Positions 50,560 to 60,513 are shown, counted from the stretch's first letter. The stretch is DNA of 64,000 bases from Listeria_A hofi (GCF_963575615.1 NZ_CAUYTL010000009.1:32028-96027); one strand, 5' to 3'. Notes: generated by a model not told the origin, from the letters alone. A program made the numbers and translations.

Positions 50560-51516
50560 GTGAGTGAAGAAAGAATTTATGACGTTATTATTATCGGTGC
50601 TGGGCCTGCGGGAATGACTGCAGCGCTATATACTTCCCGTGCTGATTTAGATACTTTAATGATTGAGCGTGGTGTTCCTGGTGGTCAAATGGTGAACACA
50701 GCTGACATCGAAAATTATCCTGGGTTTGATAGCATTCTAGGACCAGATTTGTCGGAAAAAATGTTTTCTGGCGCGAAACAGTTTGGTGCGGAATATGCGT
50801 ACGGTGATATTAAATCGGTTGAAAACGGTGAGGAATTCAAAACAGTCGTTGCGGGTTCAAAGACGTTTAAAGCGCGTTCGATTATCATTGCTACAGGAGC
50901 AGAACATCGTAAATTAGGCGCGGAAGGTGAAGACAAGTACAGTGGTCGCGGCGTTTCTTATTGTGCGGTATGTGATGGAGCTTTCTTCAAAAATCGTGAA
51001 TTAATCGTTGTCGGTGGCGGAGATTCTGCTGTAGAAGAAGGAGCATATTTAACACGTTATGCAAGCAAAGTAACGATTGTGCATCGTCGTGATAAATTAC
51101 GAGCACAGCAAATTTTGCAAGATCGTGCTTTCAAAAATGAGAAAATCGAATTTATTTGGAATAGTACAGTTGAAGAGATTGTTGGCGATGACATGAAAGT
51201 GACTGGCGCTCGTCTTGTTTCAACGGTTGATGGCTCTACATCGGAATTGAACGCGGATGGGGCATTTATCTATGTCGGCCTTGTACCACTTTCGAGTGCT
51301 TTTCAAGGTCTCGGTATTTTGGATGATGAGGGCTATGTTATTACGAATGAAGAAATGGAAACGTCTATTCCAGGGGTTTTTGCGGCAGGAGATGTTCGTG
51401 TGAAGTCGTTACGTCAAGTTGTTACAGCAACTGGTGATGGCGGCTTAGCAGGACAAAATGCACAAAAATATGTGGAAGAATTAAAAGAAGCCTTAGTGGA
51501 AAAAACACAATTGTAA
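50560..51516 (+). CDS. trxB: Thioredoxin reductase
   Basis: 318-residue NADPH-dependent flavoenzyme that reduces thioredoxin. FAD motif GAGPAGMTAALYTSRA near 13, redox-active CAVC (SYCAVCDGAFFKN, near 135), NADPH motif VVGGGDSAVEEGAYLT near 152 and the FAD motif GVFAAGDVRVKSLRQVVTA near 272. GTG start with GGAGG upstream. A terminator follows. Confidence 0.95.
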   Translation: MSEERIYDVIIIGAGPAGMTAALYTSRADLDTLMIERGVPGGQMVNTADIENYPGFDSILGPDLSEKMFSGAKQFGAEYAYGDIKSVENGEEFKTVVAGSKTFKARSIIIATGAEHRKLGAEGEDKYSGRGVSYCAVCDGAFFKNRELIVVGGGDSAVEEGAYLTRYASKVTIVHRRDKLRAQQILQDRAFKNEKIEFIWNSTVEEIVGDDMKVTGARLVSTVDGSTSELNADGAFIYVGLVPLSSAFQGLGILDDEGYVITNEEMETSIPGVFAAGDVRVKSLRQVVTATGDGGLAGQNAQKYVEELKEALVEKTQL

Positions 51517-51530
51517 TATTAAAAATAGAT

Positions 51531-51579
51531 AGCAGTCGACTAAATCTAGATTTTAGATGCGGTTGGCTGTTTTTTTGTA
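51531..51579 (+). terminator. Terminator of trxB
   Basis: A stem with several G-T pairs (AGCAGTCGACTAAATCT with AGATGCGGTTGGCTGTT) is followed by seven Ts. Confidence 0.7.
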
Positions 51580-51603
51580 ATATGTAGATGGGATATGAAA
51601 ATA

Positions 51604-51648
51604 GAGGCGCTGAATCAGCATTAGAGTTGATTTAGCACCGCTATTTTT
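51604..51648. terminator. Terminator between trxB and ada (mainly for ada)
   Basis: GGCGCTGAATCAGC pairs with GTTGATTTAGCACC (G-T pairs allowed), with T-rich ends on both strands. It lies just past the ada stop on the minus strand. Confidence 0.75.
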
Positions 51649-52698
51649 TTACGCATTATTTTTCTCGTGTGTCAGTAGCCATTCTTTACGCGCAATACCA
51701 CCACCATAGCCAGTTAAGGAGCCATCACTTCCAATCACACGATGACATGGAACGAGTATGGAGATTTGATTGGCACCATTTGCTCTTGCAACGGCTCGGA
51801 ATGCTTTTGGATGACCGATTTTTGTAGCTAATTGGGCATATGATGTAGTGGAGCCGATAGGAATTTTTTGTAGCTCACGCCAAACAGTTTGTTGAAATGG
51901 CGAGCCGATATAAGTGATTGGTGTCTCAAAAACGGAGAGGCTTCCTTCAAAATAAGCATCCAGTTCCTGCTCTAGCTGCTCAAAAATCGGACTTTCGCCT
52001 GGAATTACCGCAGCATGCCATTTTGTTCGTAAGGATTCAATTTCGGTTTCTAGACCACGCCGATCAACGAATTCGAACAAAACTAAGGCGGCATCATTTG
52101 CAATGGCAATCATTGATCCAAGCGGGGTTTCGAGCCATTTGGATACGAACATATTTAGTGATGTTGCTTTTTTAGGAATCGTGCCCATTGTTCGTGTAAA
52201 AGCATCGCGGAACCCATTTCCTGAATTGTAGCCACCTTCTAATTGTGCCTCTATAATAGGTTTACCGTTGCGAATATAATCAAAAGCGAAGCCAAGCCGC
52301 CTCGCTCGTGCGTATTCAATGAATGTCATACCGAATTGTTTTTTAAATTGTCTCCTAGCAGTATTAGCACTAATCGAGAGTTTGTCAAAATCTTTATCGG
52401 TCCATTTACGCTCGGGATGTGCCTCGATTGCTTGGACAAGTAGTTTGACTTCTGCGGATAGTTTACTCGGATTGTTCAGTGGCTGGCATCGTTTACATGG
52501 ACGATAAGAAGCTAAAAGTGCTTCTTGTGCTGTATCGAAAAACTCGCAATTCTCTTTGTTAGGCTTTTTTGCGGGGCATGTGGGACGGCAAAGTATGCCT
52601 GTCGTTTTAACGCCTACATAGAAAACACCTTCATAATTGGAATCTTTTTTGATGAGCATATCGTAAAAATGATCAATTTTTGACTGTTCTGTAATCAT
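51649..52698 (-). CDS. ada: Ada: methyl-phosphotriester sensor / AraC-type regulator / O6-methylguanine-DNA methyltransferase
   Basis: 349-residue full-length Ada. The N-terminal domain has the four zinc cysteines (CRPTC near 37-41 and CKRC near 68-71), one of which takes methyl from phosphotriesters. The middle AraC-type HTH is at LSISANTARRQFKKQFG near 107 and GYNSGNGFRDAFTRTMGT near 155. The C-terminal methyltransferase has the active-site PCHRV (ILVPCHRVIGSD near 315) and the RAVARANGANQ block. Methylated Ada should activate its own gene. It stands alone between trxB and the gal operon. Confidence 0.94.
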   Translation of the reverse strand: MITEQSKIDHFYDMLIKKDSNYEGVFYVGVKTTGILCRPTCPAKKPNKENCEFFDTAQEALLASYRPCKRCQPLNNPSKLSAEVKLLVQAIEAHPERKWTDKDFDKLSISANTARRQFKKQFGMTFIEYARARRLGFAFDYIRNGKPIIEAQLEGGYNSGNGFRDAFTRTMGTIPKKATSLNMFVSKWLETPLGSMIAIANDAALVLFEFVDRRGLETEIESLRTKWHAAVIPGESPIFEQLEQELDAYFEGSLSVFETPITYIGSPFQQTVWRELQKIPIGSTTSYAQLATKIGHPKAFRAVARANGANQISILVPCHRVIGSDGSLTGYGGGIARKEWLLTHEKNNA

Positions 52699-52823
52699 CT
52701 TATTCGGCTCCTTTCGTCACGGTTATGTAAAATCATTTTATCATCTCCTAATTGTTTGATAAAGCTATTATAATACGTGCTATAAAAAATGATACCAAGA
52801 AAATTAACACCAATGTCGAATCT

Positions 52824-52878
52824 TACTAAAAATATTTAGTAAAATAAGTTGATAAAGTTTACTAAATAAATTATAATG
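52824..52878 (+). promoter_or_regulatory. gal promoter with GalR-type operators
   Basis: -35 TTGATA (52850-52855), 17-base spacer, -10 TATAAT (52873-52878). An inverted repeat TTACTAAA-AATA-TTTAGTAA (52824-52843) lies just upstream. A third half-site TTTACTAAAT (52859-52868) sits in the spacer and pairs with ATTTAGTAAA (52835-52844), so the -35 is bracketed. The half-site resembles GalR operators of other lactic or Gram-positive bacteria, and a LacI-type gene ends the operon. Confidence 0.75.
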
Positions 52879-52918
52879 AGCCTAAGAGGATTTATATTGA
52901 GTGTGGAGGTATGGGAAA

Positions 52919-54091
52919 ATGGATTTTTCAAAATTGAAAGCTGATTTTGCTCGAAGGTTTAATCGAACGGATGGTGCGTTATTTTTTGCACCGGGTCGTA
53001 TTAATTTAATTGGGGAACACACGGATTACAATGGTGGACATGTTTTTCCGTGTTCGATTACACTTGGAACTTATGCAGTTGCAGCGAAACGAGAAGATAC
53101 AATGGTTCGCTTGATATCGCTTAACTTTGAGGATTTGGGGATTATTTCGTTTGATTTAGCGGACTTGGCATATCGCAAAGAAGATAATTGGACGAACTAT
53201 CCGAAGGGCATGTTGAAATATTTGAAAGAGGCAGGACATGAGATTAATCAAGGGATGGATATTTTGTATTGGGGTAATATTCCGAATGGAGCTGGGCTTT
53301 CTTCTTCGGCTTCGATTGAGTTGCTTACGGGAGTTATTTTAGAGGACTTATTTGGACTTGAATTGGCGGGTTTGGAGTTGATTTTGACTGGAAAAAAGGT
53401 AGAGAATGCGTTTATTGGTGTGAATTCAGGAATTATGGATCAGTTTGCAATTGGGATGGGTCAGAAAGATATGGCGATTTTGCTGGATTGTAATACGCTT
53501 GAGTATGAGATGGTTCCGGTGAAGCTTGAGGCTCATACGATTGTGATTATGAACACAAATAAGCGACGTGAGCTGGCGGATTCGAAATACAATGAGCGCC
53601 GAAGTCAATGTGAGCAGGCGTTGGCGGAGTTGCAGACGGAGCTTTCTGTGAAATCGCTAGGTGAGTTGGACATGGAAACGTTCGAAAAGTATCAGCATTT
53701 GATTTCGAATGAGACGTTAGTTAAGCGGGCACGCCATGCAGTGAGTGAGAATGAACGGACAATTTTAGCGACAAAAGCACTTAAAAATGGAGATTTAATG
53801 ACATTTGGTAAATTAATTAATCAATCCCACATCTCTTTACGTGACGATTATCATGTAACTGGGGTAGAATTAGATATGTTAGCGGAAACGGCTTGGGAGC
53901 AACCAGGCATTTTAGGAGCGCGAATGACGGGTGCTGGTTTTGGAGGGTGTGCAATTGCTATTGTAGAAACGGCTCACGTGGATGCATTCATTGAAAAAGT
54001 GGGATTAGCTTATGAGAAGAAAATTGGCTATCCTGCTGCGTTTTATATTGCAAATATTAGTGATGGAGCAAAAGCCATCAAGGAGGAATAG
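52919..54091 (+). CDS. galK: Galactokinase
   Basis: 390-residue GHMP kinase that phosphorylates galactose at C1. Galactokinase signature PGRINLIGEHTDYNGGHVFP near 23, phosphate loop GAGLSSSASIELLTG near 122, and MTGAGFGGCAIA near 340. GGAGGT 10 bases before ATG 52919 supports this start over GTG 52901. First gene of galKETM; galE follows after 3 bases. It is driven by the GalR-bracketed promoter. Confidence 0.95.
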   Translation: MDFSKLKADFARRFNRTDGALFFAPGRINLIGEHTDYNGGHVFPCSITLGTYAVAAKREDTMVRLISLNFEDLGIISFDLADLAYRKEDNWTNYPKGMLKYLKEAGHEINQGMDILYWGNIPNGAGLSSSASIELLTGVILEDLFGLELAGLELILTGKKVENAFIGVNSGIMDQFAIGMGQKDMAILLDCNTLEYEMVPVKLEAHTIVIMNTNKRRELADSKYNERRSQCEQALAELQTELSVKSLGELDMETFEKYQHLISNETLVKRARHAVSENERTILATKALKNGDLMTFGKLINQSHISLRDDYHVTGVELDMLAETAWEQPGILGARMTGAGFGGCAIAIVETAHVDAFIEKVGLAYEKKIGYPAAFYIANISDGAKAIKEE

Positions 54092-54094
54092 GAA

Positions 54095-55084
54095 ATGAGT
54101 ATTTTAGTATTAGGCGGCGCAGGTTATGTTGGCTCACACGCGGTGGATCAGTTAGTAGATAAAGGTTATAAGGTTATTGTTGTCGATAATTTACAGACAG
54201 GTCACGCGGAGTCTTTACACAAGGATGCCGTATTTTACAAAGGTGATATTCGCGATAAAGCTTTCATGCAAGATGTTTTCAAAAAGGAAACAATTGAAGG
54301 CGTGATTCATTTTGCGGCGAATTCATTGGTTGGTGAATCCGTGGAAATGCCACTAGAATACTTTAATAATAATGTATATGGCACCCAAGTTACACTGGAA
54401 GTAATGGAAGAATTCGGTGTTAAAAATATCGTCTTTTCTTCATCTGCTGCAACGTATGGGGAACCGAAAGTGATTCCGATTACGGAAGATGCACCAACAA
54501 ATCCAGAAAGTCCGTATGGTGAAACGAAACTGATGATGGAGAAAATCCTAAAATGGTGCGATAAAGCTTATGAGACGCGTTTTGTGGCGCTACGTTATTT
54601 CAATGTCGCGGGTGCGAAGTTTGATGGAACAATTGGCGAGGATCATAATCCGGAATCACATTTAGTGCCGATTATTTTGCAAACAGCACTTGGTCAACGT
54701 TCGGAACTATCGATTTTTGGCGATGATTATCCTACAGAAGACGGGACTTGTATCCGTGATTATGTCCACGTAGTTGATTTGATTGATGCGCATATTTTAG
54801 CGCTTGAGTATTTGAAGAATGGTGGCGAGAGTAATATTTTCAATTTGGGAAGTAGCCAAGGTTTTTCTGTAAAGGAAATGCTAGAGGCGGCTCGAAAAGT
54901 GACAGGAAAAGAGATTCCTGCGAAAGTTGTGCCAAGGCGTGCGGGTGATCCAAGTACGTTGATTGCTTCTAGTAATAAGGCACAAGAAATTTTAAAATGG
55001 AATCCGCAGTTTACGGACGTGAATAAAATTATTGAGGATGCTTGGAATTGGCACTCTAAGAATCCGAACGGTTATGCTAACTAA
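54095..55084 (+). CDS. galE: UDP-glucose 4-epimerase
   Basis: 329-residue short-chain dehydrogenase. NAD motif GGAGYVGSHAVDQL near 7, catalytic Ser/Tyr/Lys in FSSSAATYGEP (near 120) and SPYGETKLMMEK (YxxxK near 144). Interconverts UDP-galactose and UDP-glucose, both for galactose use and for wall sugar supply. Starts 3 bases after galK with AAGGAGG inside the galK end, so it is coupled. Confidence 0.95.
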   Translation: MSILVLGGAGYVGSHAVDQLVDKGYKVIVVDNLQTGHAESLHKDAVFYKGDIRDKAFMQDVFKKETIEGVIHFAANSLVGESVEMPLEYFNNNVYGTQVTLEVMEEFGVKNIVFSSSAATYGEPKVIPITEDAPTNPESPYGETKLMMEKILKWCDKAYETRFVALRYFNVAGAKFDGTIGEDHNPESHLVPIILQTALGQRSELSIFGDDYPTEDGTCIRDYVHVVDLIDAHILALEYLKNGGESNIFNLGSSQGFSVKEMLEAARKVTGKEIPAKVVPRRAGDPSTLIASSNKAQEILKWNPQFTDVNKIIEDAWNWHSKNPNGYAN

Positions 55085-55104
55085 AAACACATGAGGTGTA
55101 AACA

Positions 55105-56610
55105 ATGATAGTAGATCAGTTTGTGGATGTTGCGATAAAAAATGGCGAATTGGCAGATTTGGATCGTATTTATGTGACGAACCGAATGCTTGATTTGCTA
55201 GGCTGGTCGGAAAAGCGTGCGGTGGCAGTGAGTGCCACCGCAGATCGCTTAGGAATGCTGGATCAGTTGACGGAATTGGCTGTTGAATCGGGTGTGATTG
55301 GTACGGCACTTGCAGAACGAGAGATTTGGCAGAGCAAGGTAATGGATTTATTTGTTCCAAGTCCGTCAGAATTAAATGCGGAATTTTGGGAATTATATGA
55401 ACGGTCACCTCGAGCGGCAACGGATTATTTTTATAAAATTAGTTGCGCGAGCGATTATATTAAGACGCGGAGTATTGCGAAAAATATTGAATATCGGGTG
55501 GAGACAGCGTATGGTGAGCTAGAAATGACAATTAATCTGTCAAAACCAGAGAAGGACCCGAAACAGATTGCTTTAGAGAAAATGATGAAAACGGTTGCTT
55601 ATCCTGTTTGTGCATTGTGCGTTGAGAATGAAGGTTATGCTGGTCGTATGGATTTTCCGGCACGAACGAATCATCGAATTGTGAGGATGCGTGTTGAAGA
55701 TGAGGAATGGGGATTGCAGTATTCGCCATATGCTTATTATGAGGAGCATTGTATTTTTCTGTCAGCAGAGCATCGGCCAATGGTGATTGAGCGGGATACG
55801 TTTGCGCGGTTGGTTGCGATTACAGCACAGTTTCCTGATTATTTTGTCGGATCTAATGCTGATTTGCCGATTGTTGGCGGTTCCATTTTGTCACATGATC
55901 ATTATCAAGGTGGGGGGCACACGTTTGCGATGGCGAAAGCGCCTGTACATAAGGACTTCCCTGCTTATTCATGGGCAACTTTTCCAAATGTGACGATAGA
56001 AATTGTAAAATGGCCAATGTCGGTGATCCGGCTACGTTCGGCGAGTGCGACGGAAATTGTGGAGGCTGCGGATGTCCTCATGCAGAAATGGAGAAACTAT
56101 TCGGATGCATCGGTCGAAATTTTGGCGTATAGTGGAGAGGAGCGGCATAATACGATTACGCCGATCGCGAGTCGTTGTGATTCATTATTTGAGTTGTCGC
56201 TGGTGTTACGGAATAATCGGAGGACGACGGAACATCCGGATGGGCTTTTTCATCCACATCAGGAGTTGCATCATATCAAGAAGGAGAACATTGGATTGAT
56301 TGAGGTGATGGGGCTTGCTGTGTTACCGCCTCGTTTGAAACCGGAGCTTGAGGAAGTCGCGCTCTATTTATTGGATCAGCCGAATACGATGGCAGATTAT
56401 CATAGGGAATGGGCGGATCGATTGAAGCGTGATGGTGTTTTTGATGCGGGGACGGTGGAACATTTTCTGCAACAGGAGGTTGGGAAGGTGTTTATGCAAG
56501 TGTTGATGGATGCGGGTGTCTTTAAGGATACGCCGGATGGGATACGGGCGTTTGATAGATTTATGAAATTGGTGGTAGAGACGGAGGAATTAGCAAATGA
56601 AGATAAGTGA
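55105..56610 (+). CDS. galT: Galactose-1-phosphate uridylyltransferase, class II
   Basis: 501 residues, the long Firmicute-type GalT (class II), not the approximately 350-residue zinc class I. Motifs: VCALCVENEGYAGRMDFPA near 170, PIVGGSILSHDHYQGGGHTF near 255 (active-site His), and HHIKKENIGLIEVMGLAVLP near 390. Exchanges UMP between UDP-glucose and galactose-1-phosphate. Overlaps galM by 14 bases. Confidence 0.93.
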   Translation: MIVDQFVDVAIKNGELADLDRIYVTNRMLDLLGWSEKRAVAVSATADRLGMLDQLTELAVESGVIGTALAEREIWQSKVMDLFVPSPSELNAEFWELYERSPRAATDYFYKISCASDYIKTRSIAKNIEYRVETAYGELEMTINLSKPEKDPKQIALEKMMKTVAYPVCALCVENEGYAGRMDFPARTNHRIVRMRVEDEEWGLQYSPYAYYEEHCIFLSAEHRPMVIERDTFARLVAITAQFPDYFVGSNADLPIVGGSILSHDHYQGGGHTFAMAKAPVHKDFPAYSWATFPNVTIEIVKWPMSVIRLRSASATEIVEAADVLMQKWRNYSDASVEILAYSGEERHNTITPIASRCDSLFELSLVLRNNRRTTEHPDGLFHPHQELHHIKKENIGLIEVMGLAVLPPRLKPELEEVALYLLDQPNTMADYHREWADRLKRDGVFDAGTVEHFLQQEVGKVFMQVLMDAGVFKDTPDGIRAFDRFMKLVVETEELANEDK

Positions 56611-57649
56611 GCGAAAGTTTGGGGAATTAAAAGGGCAAGATGTGACGGAGTTCTGTTTGGAAAATGATCATGGTGTGCGTGTTCGGGCGTTGGATTACGG
56701 TGGTGTTGTAACGGAAACGTGGGCACCTGATGCGAAAGGGGATTTTGCGAACGTTTCGCTGGGATTTGGGACGCTGGATGAGTATTTGGCGCATTCTCCT
56801 TATTTTGGTGCACTGGTAGGACGTGTTGCTGGACGGATTGGTGATGCGCGTTTTGAGATGGATGGAAAGACGTATCAGCTTGCGAAAAATGAAGGAGAGA
56901 ATATACTGCACGGCGGGCCGAATAATTTCAGTAAGCAGATTTGGAACTCGGAAACGCTGGAGACGGAGGATGCGATTGGTGTTGTGTTTTCACTGACGAG
57001 TCCGGATGGAGAGAATGGCTTTCCAGGGAATTTGGATGTTCGAGTGACATATACGTTGAACAATGCGAATGAATGGCGAATAAAGTATGAGGCAAAATCG
57101 GACGCAAAGACGGTGTTTAATCCAACGAACCATATTTATTTTAACTTGACGGGGGATGTGGCGCAAACGATTTTGGACCAGGATCTGGAGATGCGTTCTA
57201 GTCGCTTTGTAGCTTTGCGTGAAGATTCGATTCCAACAGGGGAGCTGGTTGATGTAACTGGGACGCCGTTTGATTTTCGGACGTCACGTGCACTTCGGGA
57301 TGGCACAACGAGTGAGCATCCACAAAATGTAATCGTCAAAAATGGCTATGATCATGCGTTTGTCTTGGATCATGATGAAACAGGGACGCCGGATGCGCGC
57401 TTAGTGGATCAAAATAGCGGTCGCGTGGTGGAAATGCGAACAGATTGTGAGTCAGTTGTTGTTTATTCTGGAAATCAGTTAACGGGAAATTTTGCGATAG
57501 ATGGTGTGATTGCTCCGAAATATGCGGGTGTGACGATGGAGACGCAAGGGTTGCCGGACTCGATGAATCATGAGGGCTTTGGCTCAGCAGTTATTCAGAA
57601 GGATGAACTTTTTCAATCAGAAACAGTATTTACATTTAAGACATTATAG
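56597..57649 (+). CDS. galM: Aldose 1-epimerase
   Basis: 350-residue mutarotase converting beta- to alpha-galactose. Motifs: GRVAGRIGDARFEMDGK near 75, NILHGGPNNFSKQIW near 102 (catalytic His region), NPTNHIYFNLTGDV near 175 (second His), YDHAFVLD near 250 and the catalytic Glu in GVTMETQGLPDSMNHEGF near 313. The start lies inside galT (14-base overlap). A terminator follows, so galR has at least one other promoter. Confidence 0.93.
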   Translation: MKISERKFGELKGQDVTEFCLENDHGVRVRALDYGGVVTETWAPDAKGDFANVSLGFGTLDEYLAHSPYFGALVGRVAGRIGDARFEMDGKTYQLAKNEGENILHGGPNNFSKQIWNSETLETEDAIGVVFSLTSPDGENGFPGNLDVRVTYTLNNANEWRIKYEAKSDAKTVFNPTNHIYFNLTGDVAQTILDQDLEMRSSRFVALREDSIPTGELVDVTGTPFDFRTSRALRDGTTSEHPQNVIVKNGYDHAFVLDHDETGTPDARLVDQNSGRVVEMRTDCESVVVYSGNQLTGNFAIDGVIAPKYAGVTMETQGLPDSMNHEGFGSAVIQKDELFQSETVFTFKTL

Positions 57650-57658
57650 AGGTAGTTT

Positions 57659-57692
57659 GAAGGCTAGGGATGGAGTATTCCGAGCCTTTTTA
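57659..57692 (+). terminator. Terminator after galM
   Basis: AAGGCTAGG...CCGAGCC stem (one mismatch) followed by Ts, 10 bases past the stop. Confidence 0.8.
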
Positions 57693-57774
57693 CTTGAAAA
57701 TAGACGTGTTGCACAATTCCTGATAGAATAGAGGGGATGCTTCACGAATGTAGGCAGAGGAGCGTGTTAGGACA

Positions 57775-58767
57775 ATGGCAACGATTAAAGATATTGCGAA
57801 ACAGGCGGGGGTTTCGATTGCAACGGTTTCGCGGGTGCTGAATTATGATGAAACGCTTTCTGTCGGTGATGATACGAAAAAACGTATTTTTGAGGCGGCG
57901 GAACAGCTTTCTTACACGAAGCACAAACGTAAACAGCAAAAGAAAAACGCAAAAATAGCAATTGTACATTGGTATTCAGAAAAAGAAGAGTTGAATGATT
58001 TATATTATCTATCCATTCGTGTAGGTGCAGAACGTAAAGCCGAAGAGGAAGGCTATCAAGTATTGCGTGTTTTTCAGGATATCCCGGAGCAGACGCTTGG
58101 CAATGTGGAGGGCATTATCGCGATAGGAAAGTTCAGCCAGGCACAAATTGAAGCTTTGACGGACTGGAATCCTAATATTTGTTTTGTTGATTTTGACCAG
58201 TCGGTGCAGAAATATGATTCAGTTATTGTTGATTTTCAGCAGGCAACAGTGTCGGTTTTGGATTACTTTATTGAAAAAGGACATCGAAATATCGGTTTTA
58301 TCGCGGGGGAAGAGCAGTTTAGTGACGACTCGGCGAATATTATTGATGCGAGGTGGCTTGCTTTTCGAGATTATATGAAGCGAAAAGGACTCTACGACAA
58401 GAAATATTGTTTTTCGGGCAAATTTTCTGTTAAAACAGGATATGAGTTGATGATGAGGGCAATTACAGAACTCAGCGAGGATTTACCAACGGCATTTTTT
58501 GCAGCGAATGACTCGATTGCGATTGGGTGTTTACGGGCGCTTCAGGAGCAGGGAATCGCTGTGCCAGAACGTGTAAGTGTGATTGGTCTGAATGATGTGA
58601 GTGTTTCCAAATATGTTTTTCCACCGCTTAGTACGGTGAAGGTATATACAGAATTGATGGGTGAGACTGGTGTGGAACTTTTGCAGGAGCGATTGCTTGC
58701 CGGTCGGTCGATTACGAAAAAAGTAACGCTATCCACGGATTTAGTGATTCGGGAAAGTAGTTTGTGA
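57775..58767 (+). CDS. galR: LacI-family transcriptional regulator, GalR-like
   Basis: 330 residues. The N-terminal LacI HTH is TIKDIAKQAGVSIATVSRVLN, followed by a hinge. The periplasmic-binding-like sensor domain covers about 60-330, with IGFIAGEEQFSDDS near 175, FFAANDSIAIGCLRALQEQG near 240 and VIGLNDVSVSKYVFPPLSTV near 268. Position after galKETM and LacI-type half-sites at galK suggest that it represses this operon, with galactose as probable inducer. It is 13 bases from pgm, so both may be expressed together. Confidence 0.87.
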   Translation: MATIKDIAKQAGVSIATVSRVLNYDETLSVGDDTKKRIFEAAEQLSYTKHKRKQQKKNAKIAIVHWYSEKEELNDLYYLSIRVGAERKAEEEGYQVLRVFQDIPEQTLGNVEGIIAIGKFSQAQIEALTDWNPNICFVDFDQSVQKYDSVIVDFQQATVSVLDYFIEKGHRNIGFIAGEEQFSDDSANIIDARWLAFRDYMKRKGLYDKKYCFSGKFSVKTGYELMMRAITELSEDLPTAFFAANDSIAIGCLRALQEQGIAVPERVSVIGLNDVSVSKYVFPPLSTVKVYTELMGETGVELLQERLLAGRSITKKVTLSTDLVIRESSL

Positions 58768-58780
58768 AAAGGGGCGAAAA

Positions 58781-60511
58781 ATGATGCAGTGGAGAGAAGA
58801 GTATGAGAAATGGTTGGCAAATGAGGCGCTAGAAGCTGGTTTGAAAAAGGCGCTGCGCGGAGAGAAAGACGAGAAAGTGTTGGAGGATAGTTTCTATAGA
58901 AATATGGAATTTGGTACGGCGGGGATGCGTGGAGTATTAGGTGCTGGAACGAACCGGATGAATATTTATACGATTCGCAAGGCTTCGGAAGGTTTGGCAC
59001 GTTATGTTGCTGAGAATGGTGAAGAAGCGAAGAAACGCGGAGTTGTTATTGCGTATGATTGCCGCCATATGTCGACGGAGTTTGCATATGAATCAGCGCG
59101 TGTACTCGGGTACCATGGTATTAAGAGTTATGTGTTTGAGACGCTTCGTCCGACGCCAGAATTGTCGTATGCAGTGCGTTTTTTGAATACGTTTAGCGGT
59201 ATTGTTATTACAGCGAGCCATAACCCTGCGGAGTATAATGGTTACAAGGTTTACGGAGAAGACGGTGGACAAATGCCGCCACATGGTGCGGATGCAGTGA
59301 CGCGTTACATTGATGCTATTGATGATATTTTCGCGGTGAAAGTGGCGGACAAAGATGCGCTAATTGCGGACGGAATGCTGGATGTGATTAGTGAGAAGGT
59401 GGATACGCCATATTTAGAAGCTGTAAAAACAGTAATCGTGAACAATGAACTTGTTGAAAAACACGGTAAGGATTTGAAAATTGTTTTCACACCGCTTCAT
59501 GGGACAGGTGGTATGCTAGGTTTGAAGGCATTAGAGAGCGTTGGATTTACAAATGTGATTCAAGTTGCCGAGCAGTTTGAGCCTGATCCTAACTTTACAA
59601 CAGTAAAATCGCCAAATCCGGAAAATCGGGAAGCGTTTGAAGTGGCGATTGGTTATGGCGAGAAGTATGATGCCGATTTACTCGTTGGGACGGATCCTGA
59701 TGCGGATCGTCTAGGTGTTGTGGTTCGAACGAAATCAGGAAAATATGATGTGCTTAGCGGTAATCAGATTGGTGCGCTAATTTTACATTATTTATTGAAG
59801 CAGAAAAAAGCGCAAAATGAGCTACCAAAAAATGCTGCGGTTTTGAAATCGATTGTTACATCTGATTTAGGAACCGTTATTGCAAAACATTTTGATGTTG
59901 AAATGATTGAAGTTTTGACTGGATTTAAGTTTATCGCGGAGCAAATTCATAACTTTGAAACGACTGGTTCACATACGTATGAATTCGGATATGAGGAGAG
60001 TAATGGTTTCATGGTGAAGCCGTTTACGCGTGATAAAGATGCGATTCAAGCACTACTTGCAATTTGTGAGGTAGCGCTCGATAGCAAACAGGCTAGGAAA
60101 ACGCTGGCTGAGGATTTAGAAGAAATCTATGAGCAATTTGGTTATTTTAAAGAAGATTTGGTCTCGTTAACGATGAGTGGGAAAGATGGTTCTGAGCAAA
60201 TTAGTGATATTATGAAATCATTCCGAGCATCGATGCCAGAAGAAATGGGCGGCGAGAAGATTGCTAAGGTAGAGGACTATCAATTGAGTGAGCGGCATTA
60301 TCTGGATGACGATAAGAAGGAAACGATTGATATGTCGAAGTCGAATGTTATCAAATGCTTCTTGGAGGACGGATCATGGTTCTGCCTTCGCCCTTCTGGA
60401 ACAGAGCCAAAAATCAAGTTTTACTTTAGTATAAAGGGAGAAACAGAAACGGCCGCAGCAGAGAAATTAGAACGGGTTCGTGAAGGTTTACTGAAAATTG
60501 TTGAGAAATAA
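58781..60511 (+). CDS. pgcA: Alpha-phosphoglucomutase
   Basis: 576-residue phosphohexomutase converting glucose-1-P and glucose-6-P. It links the Leloir product to glycolysis and to UDP-glucose synthesis. Active-site Ser in TASHNPAEYNGYKVYG near 145, metal loop GTDPDADRLGVV near 305, sugar-binding GYEESNGFMV near 405 and phosphate-binding LRPSGTEPKIKFY near 535. It belongs to the approximately 570-residue Firmicute PgcA type, and a phosphomannomutase side activity is common. ATGATG start. Terminator follows. Confidence 0.93.
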   Translation: MMQWREEYEKWLANEALEAGLKKALRGEKDEKVLEDSFYRNMEFGTAGMRGVLGAGTNRMNIYTIRKASEGLARYVAENGEEAKKRGVVIAYDCRHMSTEFAYESARVLGYHGIKSYVFETLRPTPELSYAVRFLNTFSGIVITASHNPAEYNGYKVYGEDGGQMPPHGADAVTRYIDAIDDIFAVKVADKDALIADGMLDVISEKVDTPYLEAVKTVIVNNELVEKHGKDLKIVFTPLHGTGGMLGLKALESVGFTNVIQVAEQFEPDPNFTTVKSPNPENREAFEVAIGYGEKYDADLLVGTDPDADRLGVVVRTKSGKYDVLSGNQIGALILHYLLKQKKAQNELPKNAAVLKSIVTSDLGTVIAKHFDVEMIEVLTGFKFIAEQIHNFETTGSHTYEFGYEESNGFMVKPFTRDKDAIQALLAICEVALDSKQARKTLAEDLEEIYEQFGYFKEDLVSLTMSGKDGSEQISDIMKSFRASMPEEMGGEKIAKVEDYQLSERHYLDDDKKETIDMSKSNVIKCFLEDGSWFCLRPSGTEPKIKFYFSIKGETETAAAEKLERVREGLLKIVEK

Positions 60512-60513
60512 TA

